DNA from: Edolisoma coerulescens
Lineage: Eukaryota; Chordata; Aves; Passeriformes; Campephagidae
Length of the DNA stretch: 64,000 nucleotides
NCBI GenBank assembly: GCA_013397115.1
Contig: VWZW01006880.1
Span: 105,264 to 169,263 of the forward strand
Direction of reading: 5' to 3'
Positions 38,101 through 49,963 of the stretch are shown piece by piece (within the stretch, counting starts at the first letter, position 1; the number at the start of each line of letters is the position of its first letter). A model generated the notes under the pieces. The model was not told the DNA's origin and ran no database searches. It saw only the letters and a program-made list of their open reading frames with translations. The translations under genes were made by a program, and so were the position numbers.

Positions 38101-41100
38101 CTACCAGGTAATAGACCTGCCCCTGAATCTCAGAACAATCAATCTCTCCAACCCAAGACATAAACAGGATTAATCTACTACGGAGTTGCTTCCCTGCAGA
38201 ACTTTCCACCCCTCTCAATCTCCCCTTAAACACAAGGAAAAAACAATTCCAGTGACTTTTCTAAACATTACCTTCTCTATAGGGCTTAGGATGAAATAAA
38301 CACTCTCCAGGTAGAGAGGCAGAGGAGGAGGCAGAGAAATAGTCCTAAGCCTTTTCCTTACACTGACTGTGGGAAGCTGCTGTGCACCTGAAGGAAGCTC
38401 AGAGGCAGAACTCAATTTAAAAGTCTGTTACACAAAATGTAGTTATTACTTTTTAGTACATTATTAACAATTTTGTCATCTGTTTCCCACAAAAACACTG
38501 ATTTTATCAAGAATTTTTAAATTATTTCAACTAGAAAGCTGAAGTTAAAACAGCTTTAATATTTTTAATGTGTTAAGAACAAAAATACGGCCATCTGTAG
38601 GGAGCTGCTCTGCCACCACCAAAACAGTTACTGCCAGAGCTGCACTGAAAGTGGGGTTCAGTGCTCTGAAAGATTCTGGTGGCACATCTGCCTGTTAATC
38701 TCTCCAGTGAAAGGAACACGGATGGCGAAAGCTCGGTGGACACAGCTCAAGCTCCCCAGCAAGGCAGGCTCGGGATAACTCAAGGGCAAAAGAGGGGTCA
38801 CTGCACCAAGCACGTACCTTGGTGGAATAAACAAACTGATCGATGAGTTTTCCATCCCCAGCGGCATTCTGAAGGGCAAAAACCTGTTCAATTTTAACAA
38901 CCGGAGACATGTTACACTTTTGCAGATCCAAGTTGTGCATGGTTATCGAAGCTGGTAGGGACTTCCTAGCTGCAGCCGTTTTCCACGCGATTTTCACGGG
39001 GGGTGCCTCCTCCTCCTCCGGGCTGGGCTGCCTCCGCTGGCCCTGCCTCCGCGCCTCGGCGCTGCAGGGCGCCGGCGCTGCCGCCACGCCGGCGGGCTCC
39101 GGCTGCGCGCTCGGCACCGGCTTCGGCCGCCGGCTCTTCTTGGCCTCTGATTTGGAGGCAGCAGTCTTTTTGGCTTTGGCCAAAGCCTCCTCTGGCTCTT
39201 GGTCTACGTAAATGAAGGTGTACTGCTCTATCCTCTCCTCCCGGGTCATTTTCAGCGCCTTCTCGGCGTGGGCAATGCCAATGTCCCACTGCGCTCGCTC
39301 CCTCTGCGGCCGGGGCTTGCGAATCTTAAGGGACAAAGACAAACAGTTGATGACACTCAAGTTTTTGCCACTACAGCACTTAAAACACAATCCTGAGGAT
39401 CTCTACGTCTCTCAGGCAGCAGATTGAAGTCTGCTCTCCATTTACAGGGTATTTTTGACACTGAATGTAGACAGTGAATTCCCTGCCAGCGAGATGCAGC
39501 CAGTTCTTCTCAGGGTAAAGCACTGCAGCGTTCCAGACCTGCCCCAGAGCATGTCCCTTACAGAGATGATCCCCCCAGTGCCCCCTGTACCTTCTGCTTC
39601 TCAGAGTGGTTGCTGGCTTGCTTGGCTGCCTCAGCCAGTAACTGCTCGTACTGTTTGTGCCCCAGGTACTCCCGCACGCGCTTCTCGTGCACCCAGGCCC
39701 GCTCCGGCTGGTTGCTGAAGAACTGCACATGGTACTCCCGGGCACCTGAAAGGAGAACCCCAGTCAGCAGCTGCATCACCACTGCTCTGCCTGTCCAGCT
39801 TGCGCTTCCCTCCTCCCCAGCGCTCCATCCCTGCAAGTAGAGGTGCCTGGCTCAAGTGCAGAAACACAACAGGCCAGATCCAGAACAGCTGAGGATGGAA
39901 GCTCAGTACACCCTGCCTGCACTGAACACTCTCACACTGACTTGAGAAAAGCAGAAACACCTGTGCACAAGCCCATTCCCACAGTCCCACCTGCAGAGAT
40001 CGCGTACCAGGTACCAGTTCTGTGCATGTCAGGACTGTCCTGCTCAGCACACGCCCAGCAGAATTCATCCCGCAAAGGCAGTTCAGAATTAAGATATTTT
40101 TAATAAAGGAACAGCTACAGACACCTGACACTCTGGCAAAGAGCTTCCTCCCTTACCTCTTGTATTAATTTTGGTATGCACGTCAAGCTGTGGATCGCAC
40201 GACACCATGCAAGGCCACCACGGGTACGTCCCCACCTTGGACCAAACCAGATCCCCAACCTGGAACTTGACGTCGTGGGTGACCTGCGTTGGAAGGGACG
40301 GCAAGAGCTGCTGGACCTGCAAAGGAAACACCAGATTAAAGCCACAGGAGAGGATTTAGAGCACTTGGAGATGCACACACCATCCACAGGGACTTGCTGT
40401 TGTTGTTGTTCTCTCAGACATCCCTGAGGTTTGATAATCCAAGATGAGAAAAACATTTCTTAGAAACAGGACAGAAAGGAGCTGCACACAGCTGGGATTT
40501 ACGTAACAACATCACTGACAGCCCAAGACACAAAAGAGCAACTTCCACCCCTCCAGAACGATTCTGTTTCCTAAGTTGATTAGAAATAATGCTTTTAGGA
40601 TAAAATAAAGCAATAAATCCAGTACAATAAGAGACGCATTGATGCAGTAATGATTAATAAGAGTTTAAAAGAAATGACAACTGATTTATCAGACAAATGA
40701 AAGAATGAATGGAAGAAACAGTCCAAAAACAGTAACATTCTGTATGTTCCCAAAGTGTTAATTGGTCTAAGTACTAACCGGGGCTTCCTCCAGCACTGCA
40801 TCGTCTCTTGGTCTCTCAGAGAGTGTGCTAAGCCTCTCATTTGGTCTCTAAGAAATGGGTAACAACGAAGAGAAAAAAGGAAAACAAACACAAACAAGGT
40901 AAGGGGACAGTAAAACAACAGAAGATAATAGTGAAACCAGGCAGAAAAAAAACAATTCACAGAGAAAGGCAACCACGAACCCAGAAAACAGGAATATGAC
41001 TATTCCTTGTACCAAATTAACAAAGTAACATCACAATACAGAAATATCTGTTTTCCCCTACACTATTTACATCACAAACACACCTGAATATAACTATGTT

Positions 41101-44100
41101 CTCCTGTAACAGGTGACAGAAGAACATACATTCAGAAACAGCAAATCCAAATAACTTTCCACCTAAAATAATACACAATTTCCAAAAACCAGAGAACCCC
41201 ACGTGAGGATATCCACAGTAATGTGGTGAGTCTCACTGTACATGTTATTTGCAAGAGCTGCAGTACATAAATTATGTTAAATACACAACATGATCATTGT
41301 AAAATCGATGTTAAATTGCATAGAGTTGACAAATATATTTGGAGGATCGAAAGTCTGGAACACAGAGCAGAATCAGCCCCAACCAGAAGCTGACACTGAC
41401 GTGGGGTGGCCGTGCCAGTGGGTGTGAGGGGACAAGGGCTGAGATAAGGGTGGGCTGGGAACTATCTCAGGAGACAGAGGCCACACACGTGCTTTTCCTG
41501 CAGCAGGGAAGTCGAAGTCAAAGGACTCAAAGAGCAGCAGGAGTCGTCAGACACAAGCAGTGAGGAACTAATAACGCAGACAATCCCCATTATTCACAGA
41601 CCCCACTTCAGTCCATGCTGAGCACTCCAGAGAGCCACAAGGGGACACAAGGAAAGGGACAGAGCAGCTCAGGGCAGGGTGGCACAGCCCAGTGTCTCAT
41701 TTGGAGCTGTCTGTACACAGCCACCATTTAAGACTGATCACATTGCTATTTGCTGGGCAGAAATGCACTGCAGGAAGCACAGCGCTGATTCCTGCCTTTC
41801 TTTCACTACAGAGAGTTAGTGAAACCTACCCTCTGCCAGGAGAGTCAAGCTGAGTTCACACACTGCAAACCCCCAGCTCCTCACAGAACATAACTACCGA
41901 GCAGAGAAGGACCTGGTTCTTAAAACAAGGATTCAGAGCTTGACGTGCACCCATGTTTTCACAACATTTCAACTTCAAATCAGCCTCTCCAGTATGGGCT
42001 GTCAGTGGATCTCCACTGAGATTACCGTGTCAGAACAAGGAACAACTGGTAGATCACCTGACTTGCCACAGCCTTGTTGAGTGTAAAACTATAAAACAAC
42101 CACAGTTGTACAAAAAGTTGTTTGTTCCTATGAAGATGATCCCAAGTCACAAGTCTCACACCATTAACACCGAAGATGACAAAAGCGTACACGAGGAACG
42201 TACATGAAGATGAAATCGTGCAGGGGAAGGCAAAGTGGTGGGAGGATGGGCCTGAGACTGCCCTGGCAAACTCATACCGAAAACCGCCAGCACAAAATCC
42301 TGTTCCTGTCAGAGCAGGCCGTGTCTGAAACAGGGCTGGGTAACATGAAACATTTATTGCAACACCACCTTCAGAAAGGGAAATGGAAACAACAAGGAGG
42401 ACAATAGCAAGACCAAGATTTCTGGTGAACTCTGGATGACACACATGACTAGGAACTTGGAATTCAAGATGCAAGGTGTTAGTCCAGCCTGTGAGAGACG
42501 GAAGATTCCATTCCTGTGGTAAGCAGGTAACAGAGCCAGAGGGACAGGCAGAGCTGTAGCTCCAGGAGTAGAACAGGAGTCAATGGTAAGAGGGGAAACA
42601 AACTGACAGCCTGATGTGGGGTGATGGAGTCTGGAGAAGAGGCCAGAACGCTGGTACAGTGCAAGGGAGACACTGCTCAGGGAGAGCCAGCAGGACACAG
42701 CACCTCCTCCAGCCACCTCACAGGGGCTCCAACAGCACCTCCAGGGGCCACAAAACCCACTCTACCAGATCAGAGCCGATCCCTGCAGGACAGGATCTTC
42801 TCCCTGAAAGCACCAAGGGCTTTCACAGACTTTACAAGAAACTCAGCTACACTCTAACAGCCCAGCCCAGGCTCCACTGGGCAATTTGTGTCCTGGCCAG
42901 ATACAGCAACTTCCCCGTTCCTGGCACTTACCAGCCTCTCTGCCACCCATTCTCTCGATTGGGAGAGGCAGAAACCAGCACCACAGAGGTGGCAGGAACA
43001 AGCAAGAGAAAAGGAAACAGAAGTACTGGAGTGGCTTATGAAACTGAAAGAAAAAGAATGAGGGGGCAGCAACGTAATCTGGGTCTTTGCTTCTCGGAAT
43101 CTCAGTTACCACCACCTGATGTACATCCTCTGGATATGGACAAAATCGTACAAAATCTGACAGAAATGGGGATGGACAGCAATACTAAATCTTTCCAAAA
43201 TGTGCTGCGTCACCTGGTACTTCTCATTCCCCTGCTGATTTAGAAGACTCATTTTTACTTGTTCTACCTGTGCTACACAGCTCCTGGGTTTTGTAAATTA
43301 CAATATTTTCAGTATCTTTCAAAGATCAATTAAACATTTCACTGCTGAATACCCCAAGTAACCTGACTTTCCACTTGACAATCTAGCACTACTTTGAGAG
43401 GCAATTTCAGGAATGTGTGAGCTTTTGTCCAGAAGTTCCATCTTCAACACTGGCCAGAGTGCACTAAACTCTAAACATGCTGTAACGCCAAATAATATTT
43501 AAAAACCAATATATAAATATAACCTTTTCTAGAATTTGTTTTTCACACGAGCCTTTTAACCACCACTGTGTTGTCCTACAGACACAGCTCCTGGCAACCT
43601 CATCCTGAGGCTGTGACGAGTAACTAGAGCCTGGTGACTCAGCGTGCACACAGCCAGAACCAGGACAAACCCTGCCGGACACGCTCTCCATCAACAATAC
43701 CAGGTGTACAGATGGCTGAAATTACCATTCCACTTACATTTTGCTCCTCTGGTTCTAATTTTGGAATTTTGTGCGACTTGCGCTCTTCCGATCGGGAAGA
43801 GTCATGCTTGCTACTTTTTTTCCTTTTCTCTTTCCTCCCTTCATGTTTTGCCTTAGCGTACTCCCTCGCTTGGACTTCATTCAACAGGTCCCCACACAGG
43901 GAGGACTCAAACAATTCCCTGCCGTTCTGGATAGTTTTGGTTATTTTGAGTTTGATCTCTGGTGAGCCAGTCTTCTTTGGAATCCCCACTTGTGGAGCTG
44001 AAGGTGGTGGCGGAGGTGGCGGCTGGGGAGGGGAAGGCTTTTCCAGAACTTCATGCGGCCTGGCGTTAGAGTTCTCCAGCGGGTAATACTCCGGGGGACT

Positions 44101-44421
44101 GAAGTTCCTGACGGTTCCGAAGCCGTTGGCCGATCCGTTGGGGTACTGAGCGTACGCCTGGTACTTGGCTTGGGGCTCGTACATGCTGATGGCCGGGGGG
44201 TACCCGTTGGTGAGGGGGGGCAGCTCCTCTGCCGTGGGCGTGGGGTACTGGAAGCCTTGCTGCAGCGCGGCCTCGTACGGCGTCCGGCCCCCATCCTCAG
44301 CAATGTCACTGCTGCCATCAAAGGCCTCCTCTTGGCGGATGTTGGCGGAGTCAATGAGTTGAGGTGGTTGCTGAATTGTGTTTCCCATGATCCCTTGCAT
44401 GAAAGAGAAAGAGAAATCCAT
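18945..44421 (-). CDS. NSD3: Histone-lysine N-methyltransferase NSD3 (WHSC1L1), complete CDS
   Basis: Nuclear SET-domain enzyme that dimethylates histone H3 lysine 36; its short isoform bridges BRD4 and chromatin remodellers (known). Coding exons in order: 43738-44421, 40779-40847, 40157-40316, 39591-39745, 38818-39324, 37922-38048, 34650-34750, 32228-32273, 31570-31700, 30896-31024, 30156-30282, 29562-29759, 28762-28932, 26124-26273, 23776-23932, 23016-23218, 22447-22559, 21736-22005, 21061-21177, 20837-20978, 20467-20573, 19937-20141 and 18945-19186 (TGA). They total 4311 nt, 1436 codons plus stop, against 1437 aa for human, with every phase consistent. Domains: PWWP1 about 267-330, PHD fingers about 703-955, PWWP2 about 956-1020, AWS-SET-postSET about 1090-1288, C-terminal PHD/C5HCH 1315-1420. 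The start MDFSFSFMQGIMGN matches the human N-terminus. All introns are GT-AG except one GC-AG. Confidence 0.97.
20467..22005 (-). other. NSD3: NSD3 exons encoding AWS, SET and post-SET
   Basis: Exon 21736-22005 gives the AWS zinc cluster (IPRCNCKPSDENPCGLESEC, CHPQVCPAGERCQNQCFTKR). Exons 21061-21177 and 20837-20978 give the SET core (GEFVNEYVGELIDEEECRLR, FYMLTVTKDRIIDAGPKGNY and the SAM-binding knot motif NHSCNPNC). Exon 20467-20573 gives ELTFNYNLDC and post-SET CHCGAENCSGFLGVRPK. Cofactor- and substrate-contacting motifs are intact, so an active methyltransferase is expected. Confidence 0.96.
22221..22385 (+). repeat. CR1 LINE fragment in an NSD3 intron
   Basis: GGGTTGGAAGGGACCTTAAA, CCCCTGCCATGGGCAGGGAC and ACCAGGTTGCTCCGATCCCC in canonical order; plus orientation, 60 bases from the exon at 22447. 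Confidence 0.92.
22447..23218 (-). other. NSD3: NSD3 exons encoding PWWP2
   Basis: Exon 23016-23218 encodes WWPAEICNPRSVPLNIQGLK and FPVFFFGSHDYYWVHQGRVF. Exon 22447-22559 encodes the following helix (ALEEAAKRFQELKAQRESKE) and KPPPYKHIK, which leads into AWS. Confidence 0.94.
23776..26273 (-). other. NSD3: NSD3 exons encoding PHD3 and the PWWP2 entry
   Basis: Exon 26124-26273 (LVVQDHSDPLFSSYAYKSHY, RAELMKLPMIPPPSSASKKK) and exon 23776-23932 (GGKLLCCESCPASFHPECLS, MPEGCWNCNDCKAGKKLRYK, VWVKLGNYR). The second ends with AG|GCAAGT, a GC splice donor; only this donor keeps the frame into the WWPAEI of PWWP2. The 2.2 kb intron between the two exons holds AT repeats and a GC-rich patch at 25380-25780, and no gene I can recognise. 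Confidence 0.93.
24700..24755. repeat. AT-rich dinucleotide repeat
   Basis: Two interrupted TA arrays separated by CGTTCTCACATG, in the NSD3 intron between the PHD exons. Confidence 0.8.
28762..30282 (-). other. NSD3: NSD3 exons encoding the first PHD fingers
   Basis: Exon 30156-30282 encodes PHD1 (ICESAGESLLACEGECCSVF, HLECLGLKAVPEEKFICTEC). Exon 29562-29759 encodes PHD2 (HTCFSCKLPGKDVKRCSVST, CGKFYHEACVRKFATALFES). Exon 28762-28932 continues MARCLRCPVAYHSGDGCIAA and NVGFCFVCARG. Zinc-binding Cys and His residues are complete. Confidence 0.94.
28981..29035 (+). repeat. Short CR1-like fragment
   Basis: ATCATCCAGGCTGGAGAAGA, then CCTCCAAGACCATCGAGGAC, which resembles the GTTGGAAAAGACCTC part of another CR1 subfamily. 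It is short and diverged, and lies in the intron upstream of the exon at 28762. Confidence 0.6.
33030..33397 (-). other. Candidate alternative terminal exon of NSD3
   Basis: In the intron between exons 34650-34750 and 32228-32273, the minus strand shows a strong acceptor (GTGCTTTTCTCAG before 33397). In phase with the preceding exon it is followed by 24 codons and TAA at 33323-33325. Two AATAAA signals lie on the minus strand at 33142-33147 and 33050-33055, in AT-rich, 3'UTR-like sequence. Use would truncate NSD3 after residue 601 plus 24 new residues, removing the PHD and SET domains. This is inference from signals only; the peptide does not resemble the human short-isoform tail as I remember it. 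Confidence 0.35.
34751..37921 (-). other. NSD3: NSD3 intron (3.2 kb)
   Basis: Ordinary moderately AT-rich intron between exons 37922-38048 and 34650-34750. I see no exon, RNA gene or mobile element in it. Confidence 0.7.
38818..39324 (-). other. NSD3: NSD3 large basic linker exon
   Basis: A 507-nt exon (169 codons) encoding IRKPRPQRERAQWDIGIAHA, EKALKMTREERIEQYTFIYV, a variable Ala/Pro-rich segment (GC-rich DNA at 39000-39130), then PPVKIAWKTAAARKSLPASI and KCNMSPVVKIEQVFALQN. The variable middle is the least like the human protein; the flanks are almost unchanged. Confidence 0.93.
39591..40316 (-). other. NSD3: NSD3 exons encoding PWWP1
   Basis: Exons 40157-40316 and 39591-39745. The first contains VKFQVGDLVWSKVGTYPWWP, where the motif appears as YPWWP, and MVSCDPQLDVHTKINTRG. 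The second continues AREYHVQFFSNQPERAWVHE, completing the barrel and helices. In NSD3 this domain binds nucleosomal DNA and methylated H3K36. Confidence 0.95.
40848..43737 (-). other. NSD3: NSD3 intron (2.9 kb)
   Basis: Intron between the first and second coding exons. A plus-strand open frame of 209 codons (42614-43243) lies in it, but I recognise no family and no splice or promoter context; see findings. Confidence 0.7.
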
Positions 44422-44465
44422 TGTTCTGCTCCAGCATCCTTAGCTTTCCCTTTTTCTCATAGGGC
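43738..44465 (-). other. NSD3: NSD3 first coding exon
   Basis: It carries 44 nt of 5'UTR, bounded by a strong acceptor (CCCTTCCCCTGCCTCTAG), and 228 codons. The N-terminus has a poly-proline run (PSPPQPPPPPPPSAP), the conserved EIKLKITKTIQNGRELFESS segment and a basic, phosphorylatable tail (EGRKEKRKKSSKHDSSRSEE). In human NSD3 this N-terminal region contains the BRD4 ET-domain binding peptide within EIKLKITKTIQNGRELFESS (known). A short upstream ORF sits in the 5'UTR. Confidence 0.93.
44440..44460 (-). other. NSD3 upstream ORF of six codons
   Basis: In the 5'UTR part of the first coding exon an ATG at 44460 opens MRKRES and stops at TAA (44440-44442), 18 bases before the main ATG at 44421. 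The short reading frame is directly visible; an effect on translation is inference. Confidence 0.5.
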
Positions 44466-47400
44466 CTAGAGGCAGGGGAAGGGAAATAAGAAGTCAGTGT
44501 AAATTAAAAAACAGTAATTAAGCAAATTAAACAGTTGAGGGAAAAAGGAATCTCAAGACCAATTTCCCCCTCTCTATTCAGCAGCCATCCTCGCATGGAT
44601 TTAGAGAGGACTGGTGTTACTGAGCCTTTACAAAGGGCTACTGAAATGTCTTTCATGTGGCAAATTTCTTCTTTTCCAAGACATTTCAAAAAATACCAGA
44701 AGCACCTATGAGTGCTTAAGAACTTTAAGCTCAAGTATTACAAAGTCGGAATAACGGTGCCAAAATCCCCAGCACTCCCTACAGCTTTCCATGCAGTAGG
44801 AAGGGTTATTCCAACCCGAAGCAGCTGGACAGCATTTCACCCTGCAGCACAGAAGAGATACCAAGTTCTCCTGACACAGTCACTGCAAACTGCACGAGCC
44901 AGGAACACCACAGAATGACAAACGACAGAGAGACCTCTCCTCCTCCTCCCTCCCCAGCTCCTTGCCAAAATTCAAGACATGAGCAGCCCTTAGGAGAGCA
45001 GGGCCCTGAGCCACGGGATGCTCTGAACAACAATGAAAGCACAATGAAAGCAAGTGGGTCATTCCACCCTGGCCACTGGGAAACCAGTGCCCTGCAGCAG
45101 CCCCAGATGGGACTTCCCAACCTCTTCCCTCCCCAGAAAAGCAGAGCACGGTTTGCATGCGCTGGCTCTCGGCAGCTGTGTGAGGAGGGCTGTTCTCCTG
45201 CCCCTCACACCTTTAACATTAAGCACTGCATGGTTCTGAGCCTCAGCACCAACAGACCCCCAAACCCTGAGGTTACTCACGGAATGAGATCCCAGCTGAG
45301 CACTGGCATACACACCCTCACCTTTCCAGGGTACATTAAAACACCAAAATCAGACTCAATCAGAGTTAGACTTCCAAAAGTCAACAACAGGCTCAGAGAA
45401 GGCCTTGGCATTCGCGTGAGCAGCTCAATGTTCAACAAGAAGCAACACACAGTGACCTGACCTGCAGGTAAGAAACACCAGTTTGCTTCCCACAGGGTTA
45501 GTTCAGCCCTTCCAAAGCAAACACGGCCCCATGGTATTTGTTCTGCCCGTGTGGGCATACAGGAGGGGTTACTGTGCCCTTTTGGTCTGGGTTTGAAATG
45601 ACATTAATGCATCCCACAGACACTTCTTCTAATGGGAATCTCCATTAAACCCTGCCCACATGGAATCTCACCCTCCCAAAGCCATGCATCTCAACACCTC
45701 AGCTAAGAGCTTTCCTAACACTGAGAACTTCCCTCCTCCAAGACTGCAAAAAGTAACCAAAGTTCCAACAGGAACAAGAACTTGATCAGATTTGTGCTGG
45801 ATGTTTTGGGGTGATGCTTTTGGATGATCTTCACACTCAGATTAAACTGATGTTTGTCTTATCTTCACTGCCCTGTGAGATCGACTCAGGCACGTTTGTC
45901 ATCATAATTAAGCAATTCAGGGCAATAACAGCACAAGGCTCTGCAGCAGAATTTCCTCGCTGCAGGAACTTTTAAACCTCGGGGCCATGAAACCGTCCCT
46001 TCCTCCACAGCTCTGCACATCAGCCAGCAAACCAACACAGCTGTCACTGTCCGTGGGCGCAGACCTGAGGAGCAGCACGTGGGATTGCACAGCAAGGTCA
46101 AAAACCCCAAACCACCCCTGTTCTGGGAAGAGGAAGTGGGACTGTTTGTACTATTTACCACCAAATTGTTACTTTGGCATCCGCCAAACTGAAGAGCAAA
46201 CAGCAGATCCTCACACTCGGCTGGGCTTTATTTTTTACTAAAACCAGGTTCAATCTTCTTTTTCTTCTGAATACTTGAAAAGAACTCTTGGGAAGCTGTG
46301 GCAGCACTTCAGGAACATCCACAGCTGGAAGAGCACAGTCCCAGCTGCCATTGCAGCTCCCACAGGCTCTGCAGAGGTGGCTGCCATCGTGCTTTGTTTC
46401 GTTACGTGACAGAAGTGTGGATTAATGAACTTCAAAGCACTGCATTTACACTGGATTTAGGAGCTACCAGTTAAAGAATAGTTATGATTTCTTTCTTTTT
46501 AAATAGTTCTGGAGCTCACCTCTGTCACTCAGCCTGGGTGCCAGCCTGTGCTGGCACCCCATCCCAAATTTGTGCTTCAGTAATCCCGTGCAGGCTGAGA
46601 AGCAGGGTCAGGGCTCCACGGAACTGCTCCCAGCAGCCCCAAAGCACCGAGGCTGCTCTCTGTCCTCCCACAGCACCGACATCACCGCCAGCTCCCTCCT
46701 GCCCAGTCTCTCGCTGTCATCACCGTTAACACACCCAGACTTCCCCAGCCTCCTTCTTGCCCAAAATTCTGCATCAGTGGATCAGTCCCCAGATGCTGCC
46801 CAGTGAAGTGGCATCTGGGCAGGACTACAGTGAGAGGACAGGCCCTGCAGTGACCCACAGTAACAGAACACAAGGAGGAACCCCGAGCACACAGGAATCT
46901 CACATCCAAACCCAAGGGAGGATCACTTTGTGTATGTCCCTCCTAAGCACTGAGTGAAGGACACCCCGCTGTCACCAAAGAGAGCCGTCCCTGCCGCGCA
47001 GCAGCACCACCCAAACCACAGGATTTCCAGCTGATCTTGCAGAAAAGTATTCCAGAATAAATTCTTCTCACTATGCCAGTGATTGCTCTATCAACCCACC
47101 ATGTCAGCCTCCCGTGAGCTGCACAATTTGGCTTCCAAACACGACCCAGAACAGATCCTGCACTGATACAACACTGGAGATCAACAGATACAGAAACAGT
47201 TTCGTCATTTCAAGGCTTATAGGAAATGGACACTTCACAGGCTGCAAACAACTTGAAATCAGCACTTTCAAAAGTGCAAGTGAATTTCCTAATGAGAGAG
47301 AGTTTCCTCTTTAAAGGTGAGTGTCCACCATCCTGTTCTAGTCCCTTCCCAGGGTAGACAGGGACACAGGGCCATTTACAGACACAGACTCTACACACCT

Positions 47401-49963
47401 TCAGTAAATATTTTCCTGTTGTCCATGGGAGAGTCACAATTCAAAGTACCAGAGGAAAAGGTAAATGAAAAAATATAAGCAGTACAGAATAAGGCAGGTC
47501 AGCCTAGAAGAGCTCTTTCTTAACACTGTTTCAGCTCCCATCCCAAGCTTCTCAGCTCAACTGAGCATAACTCAAAAAATCAGTTCCACTCCAGGAGTGA
47601 GTGCTCAGTGAGGGCAAGGTTTTGCACAGATTATGGATCCCCCAGGTTCACATTTTCACCAACAACTGCACTTATCTAAAGCCAGTTTTAGCATGAGTAT
47701 TTTTCAACTTTGCTCTCAGAAAACAAGACTTAAAGTTCTCAAACCTTGCTTCCATGCTGCATTAGACTAAATAACAACTGACCTCAGATTATCACACAAT
47801 TCCAGTCCCATGTGATCACAGCTTTTCTTCTTCCCAGCCAGGGAGCTCTGTAGGTTTGGCTGAGGCTGGCTGTGGCCACCACAGGGAGAGACACAGCAGC
47901 TACTGATAAAAGTCCAGCATACACATATTTCAAACAGAGGCTTCACAAAACCTTTTTCCACCCTTTTCTGTTGACAGTCCCCACATGGGGTTAGCACAGT
48001 CAGAGGTAAGGTGTTTTATGGATGGAAAGTGTTTGCTGTGAGACAGGACCTGGCCTGCTGGCTCCCTAAGGGAGCTGGAAGCACTGCTGTGAGTCAGCCG
48101 CGTGTGCTCAGAACGGTGTCACTGCCTCGTCACCCTGAGCTGGGCTTTCTATCAACAGGCTCAAAAGCAGAAGTTCCAGGACATCTTTATGTACAAATAC
48201 CACCCCAGTTCCTGTCCACACAGGCCTAAATCAGAGAGCTTCAAACCTCTGCTCACATCCTACCAACCCCTCCTTACCCCACAGATGTTCACTGCCATTT
48301 TCTGTGCTGTTTCATTCCAAAGTATCCAACCTGCACCGGTGCTGGTCTCCCCAGGCATCCAACCACCGCAGCAACTGCTCTCAGTAGCTGTTCACTGCTG
48401 CAGGTGTTTGACAGACAGACAGACAGAGCTGCCTGGCTGGACAAGCCAGGTGTCTGAAGTGATGCAATCATTCCTGACCTCTCAAAACCTTAAACCTGCA
48501 GTTCACACACACCCCTGCACCTCACTCCTCTCCAGAGCCGAGCATACCCACGGCTTCTAGTCACGCTAACCATGACCCAGAGGGACACCTCTGTCACCTG
48601 GAACATCATCCAGGCAGATCAGAATTCTATGAACTGCAGATAGAAATAAAATAAAACAAAACAATTCTTCCTACGGATCCCTGCATTCAGTCTGTGCAAT
48701 CTGCTTTCTCCCACTTTTCTCTGCATGTCCTTAACAAATCCCCCAGGCAAAGCTCTGTTTGCACATGTTAAGACAACTCCAGATTTTCACCTGCACGTGA
48801 GCCTTTAACAGGAAACCTGGCCTGTGGATTTCCCCTGACTCCAGCTGGACTGAGCTGTTCGTCCTGGCAGACAGCAGCGGTGAATCAGAGGCCTCTTGAC
48901 AAACTTTAAAGCATGAGGTGAGGCTGCTTCCCTGTGCACCTTTGTAAAGGTGTTTTGTGTTTGGTTTCTGAATGCCAGAAAAAACAGTCACGTCTGTAAC
49001 TGCGTTTGATAAGGGCATTTGGAAGAAGTTTCCCACGGTGCTGTGGAAAGAACCAACTTGGACAGCAGAGAAAAGGGGTTCGTCTGAAAAAAGAGCTCAG
49101 AGACTCATTTGGTTAGAGAGCCACAGGATTCAAATGGGAAACATGGAGCAAAATCTTTGGATCTTCAGGGAAAGTCATGGGCTGGTACTGACAAGAAGCC
49201 AGATCTCTGGCAATACCAAACACTGTAACGTCGTGACAGGCAGTCCCACGTCACAACCAGGGCAAGAACCACAACGCGTCTCACACGAACCACCTCAAAC
49301 TCAGGCAAAACCGCGAAACTGGAAAGTGCAAAATATGTTTGTATTAAACAAAACACACGGTCTTTGACCATCATCCTCCACTCTCACCCTGTACCTTCAT
49401 AAAGCAGGTTTTGGAACAAAATCTCTTCAAGCAGTTCATAAAAATAATTAATTTAAAAAAGAATCTAACTGCCAAAGCATTCACTGTGCATCTCTGCAAA
49501 AGGTCACTGAGACACCTAAACAGTCATCAAAACACGCTACAATTCTTCCTTCAACTATAACTACTGGCTACTTAATACTGTCCTTTGGGCTAGTTAATAT
49601 CTACAGAACTATGTTATCATTAAGACTTTTAACAACAAATTGCACTGAAACGACGGAGTGTATTGACAGAGAACTGAAAGCACTGCGAGACCACAACAAA
49701 GTGCAGGACAACGCAACAGCACCGCAAAAAAATAACATCAGAGCAACAACAAACCCTTCGCTGATCCGCAGCTCTTCCCGCGCGCAATAAAAGCCTTTTC
49801 CTCGCGCTGGGGAGGCCGCGGCACGGTGACACCGACGGCTCCGCTCGGCTGAAACCGCGAGCTGCTCGCCCGCAGCAGCTCGGGGCTCGGCCCCGGTGAG
49901 AGCCGCGGGGCCGGAGCGGGGAGCGCGGAGCCGGCCGGGGGGACGGCGCGGGGGTCCCGCGTC
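44466..49963 (-). other. NSD3: NSD3 first intron (about 5.5 kb) and 5' region
   Basis: Between the acceptor at 44466 and the CpG-rich 5' end. No coding exon was recognised. The first, non-coding exon is expected within or next to the gap at 49964-50110, because the visible GC-rich sequence at 49790-49963 shows no clear minus-strand donor. Confidence 0.6.

Noticed and set aside
43774..43800. Illumina adapter contamination in the NSD3 exon
   Set aside because: The adapter-like 12-mer is embedded in continuous, conserved NSD3 coding sequence in the right frame, so it is genuine.
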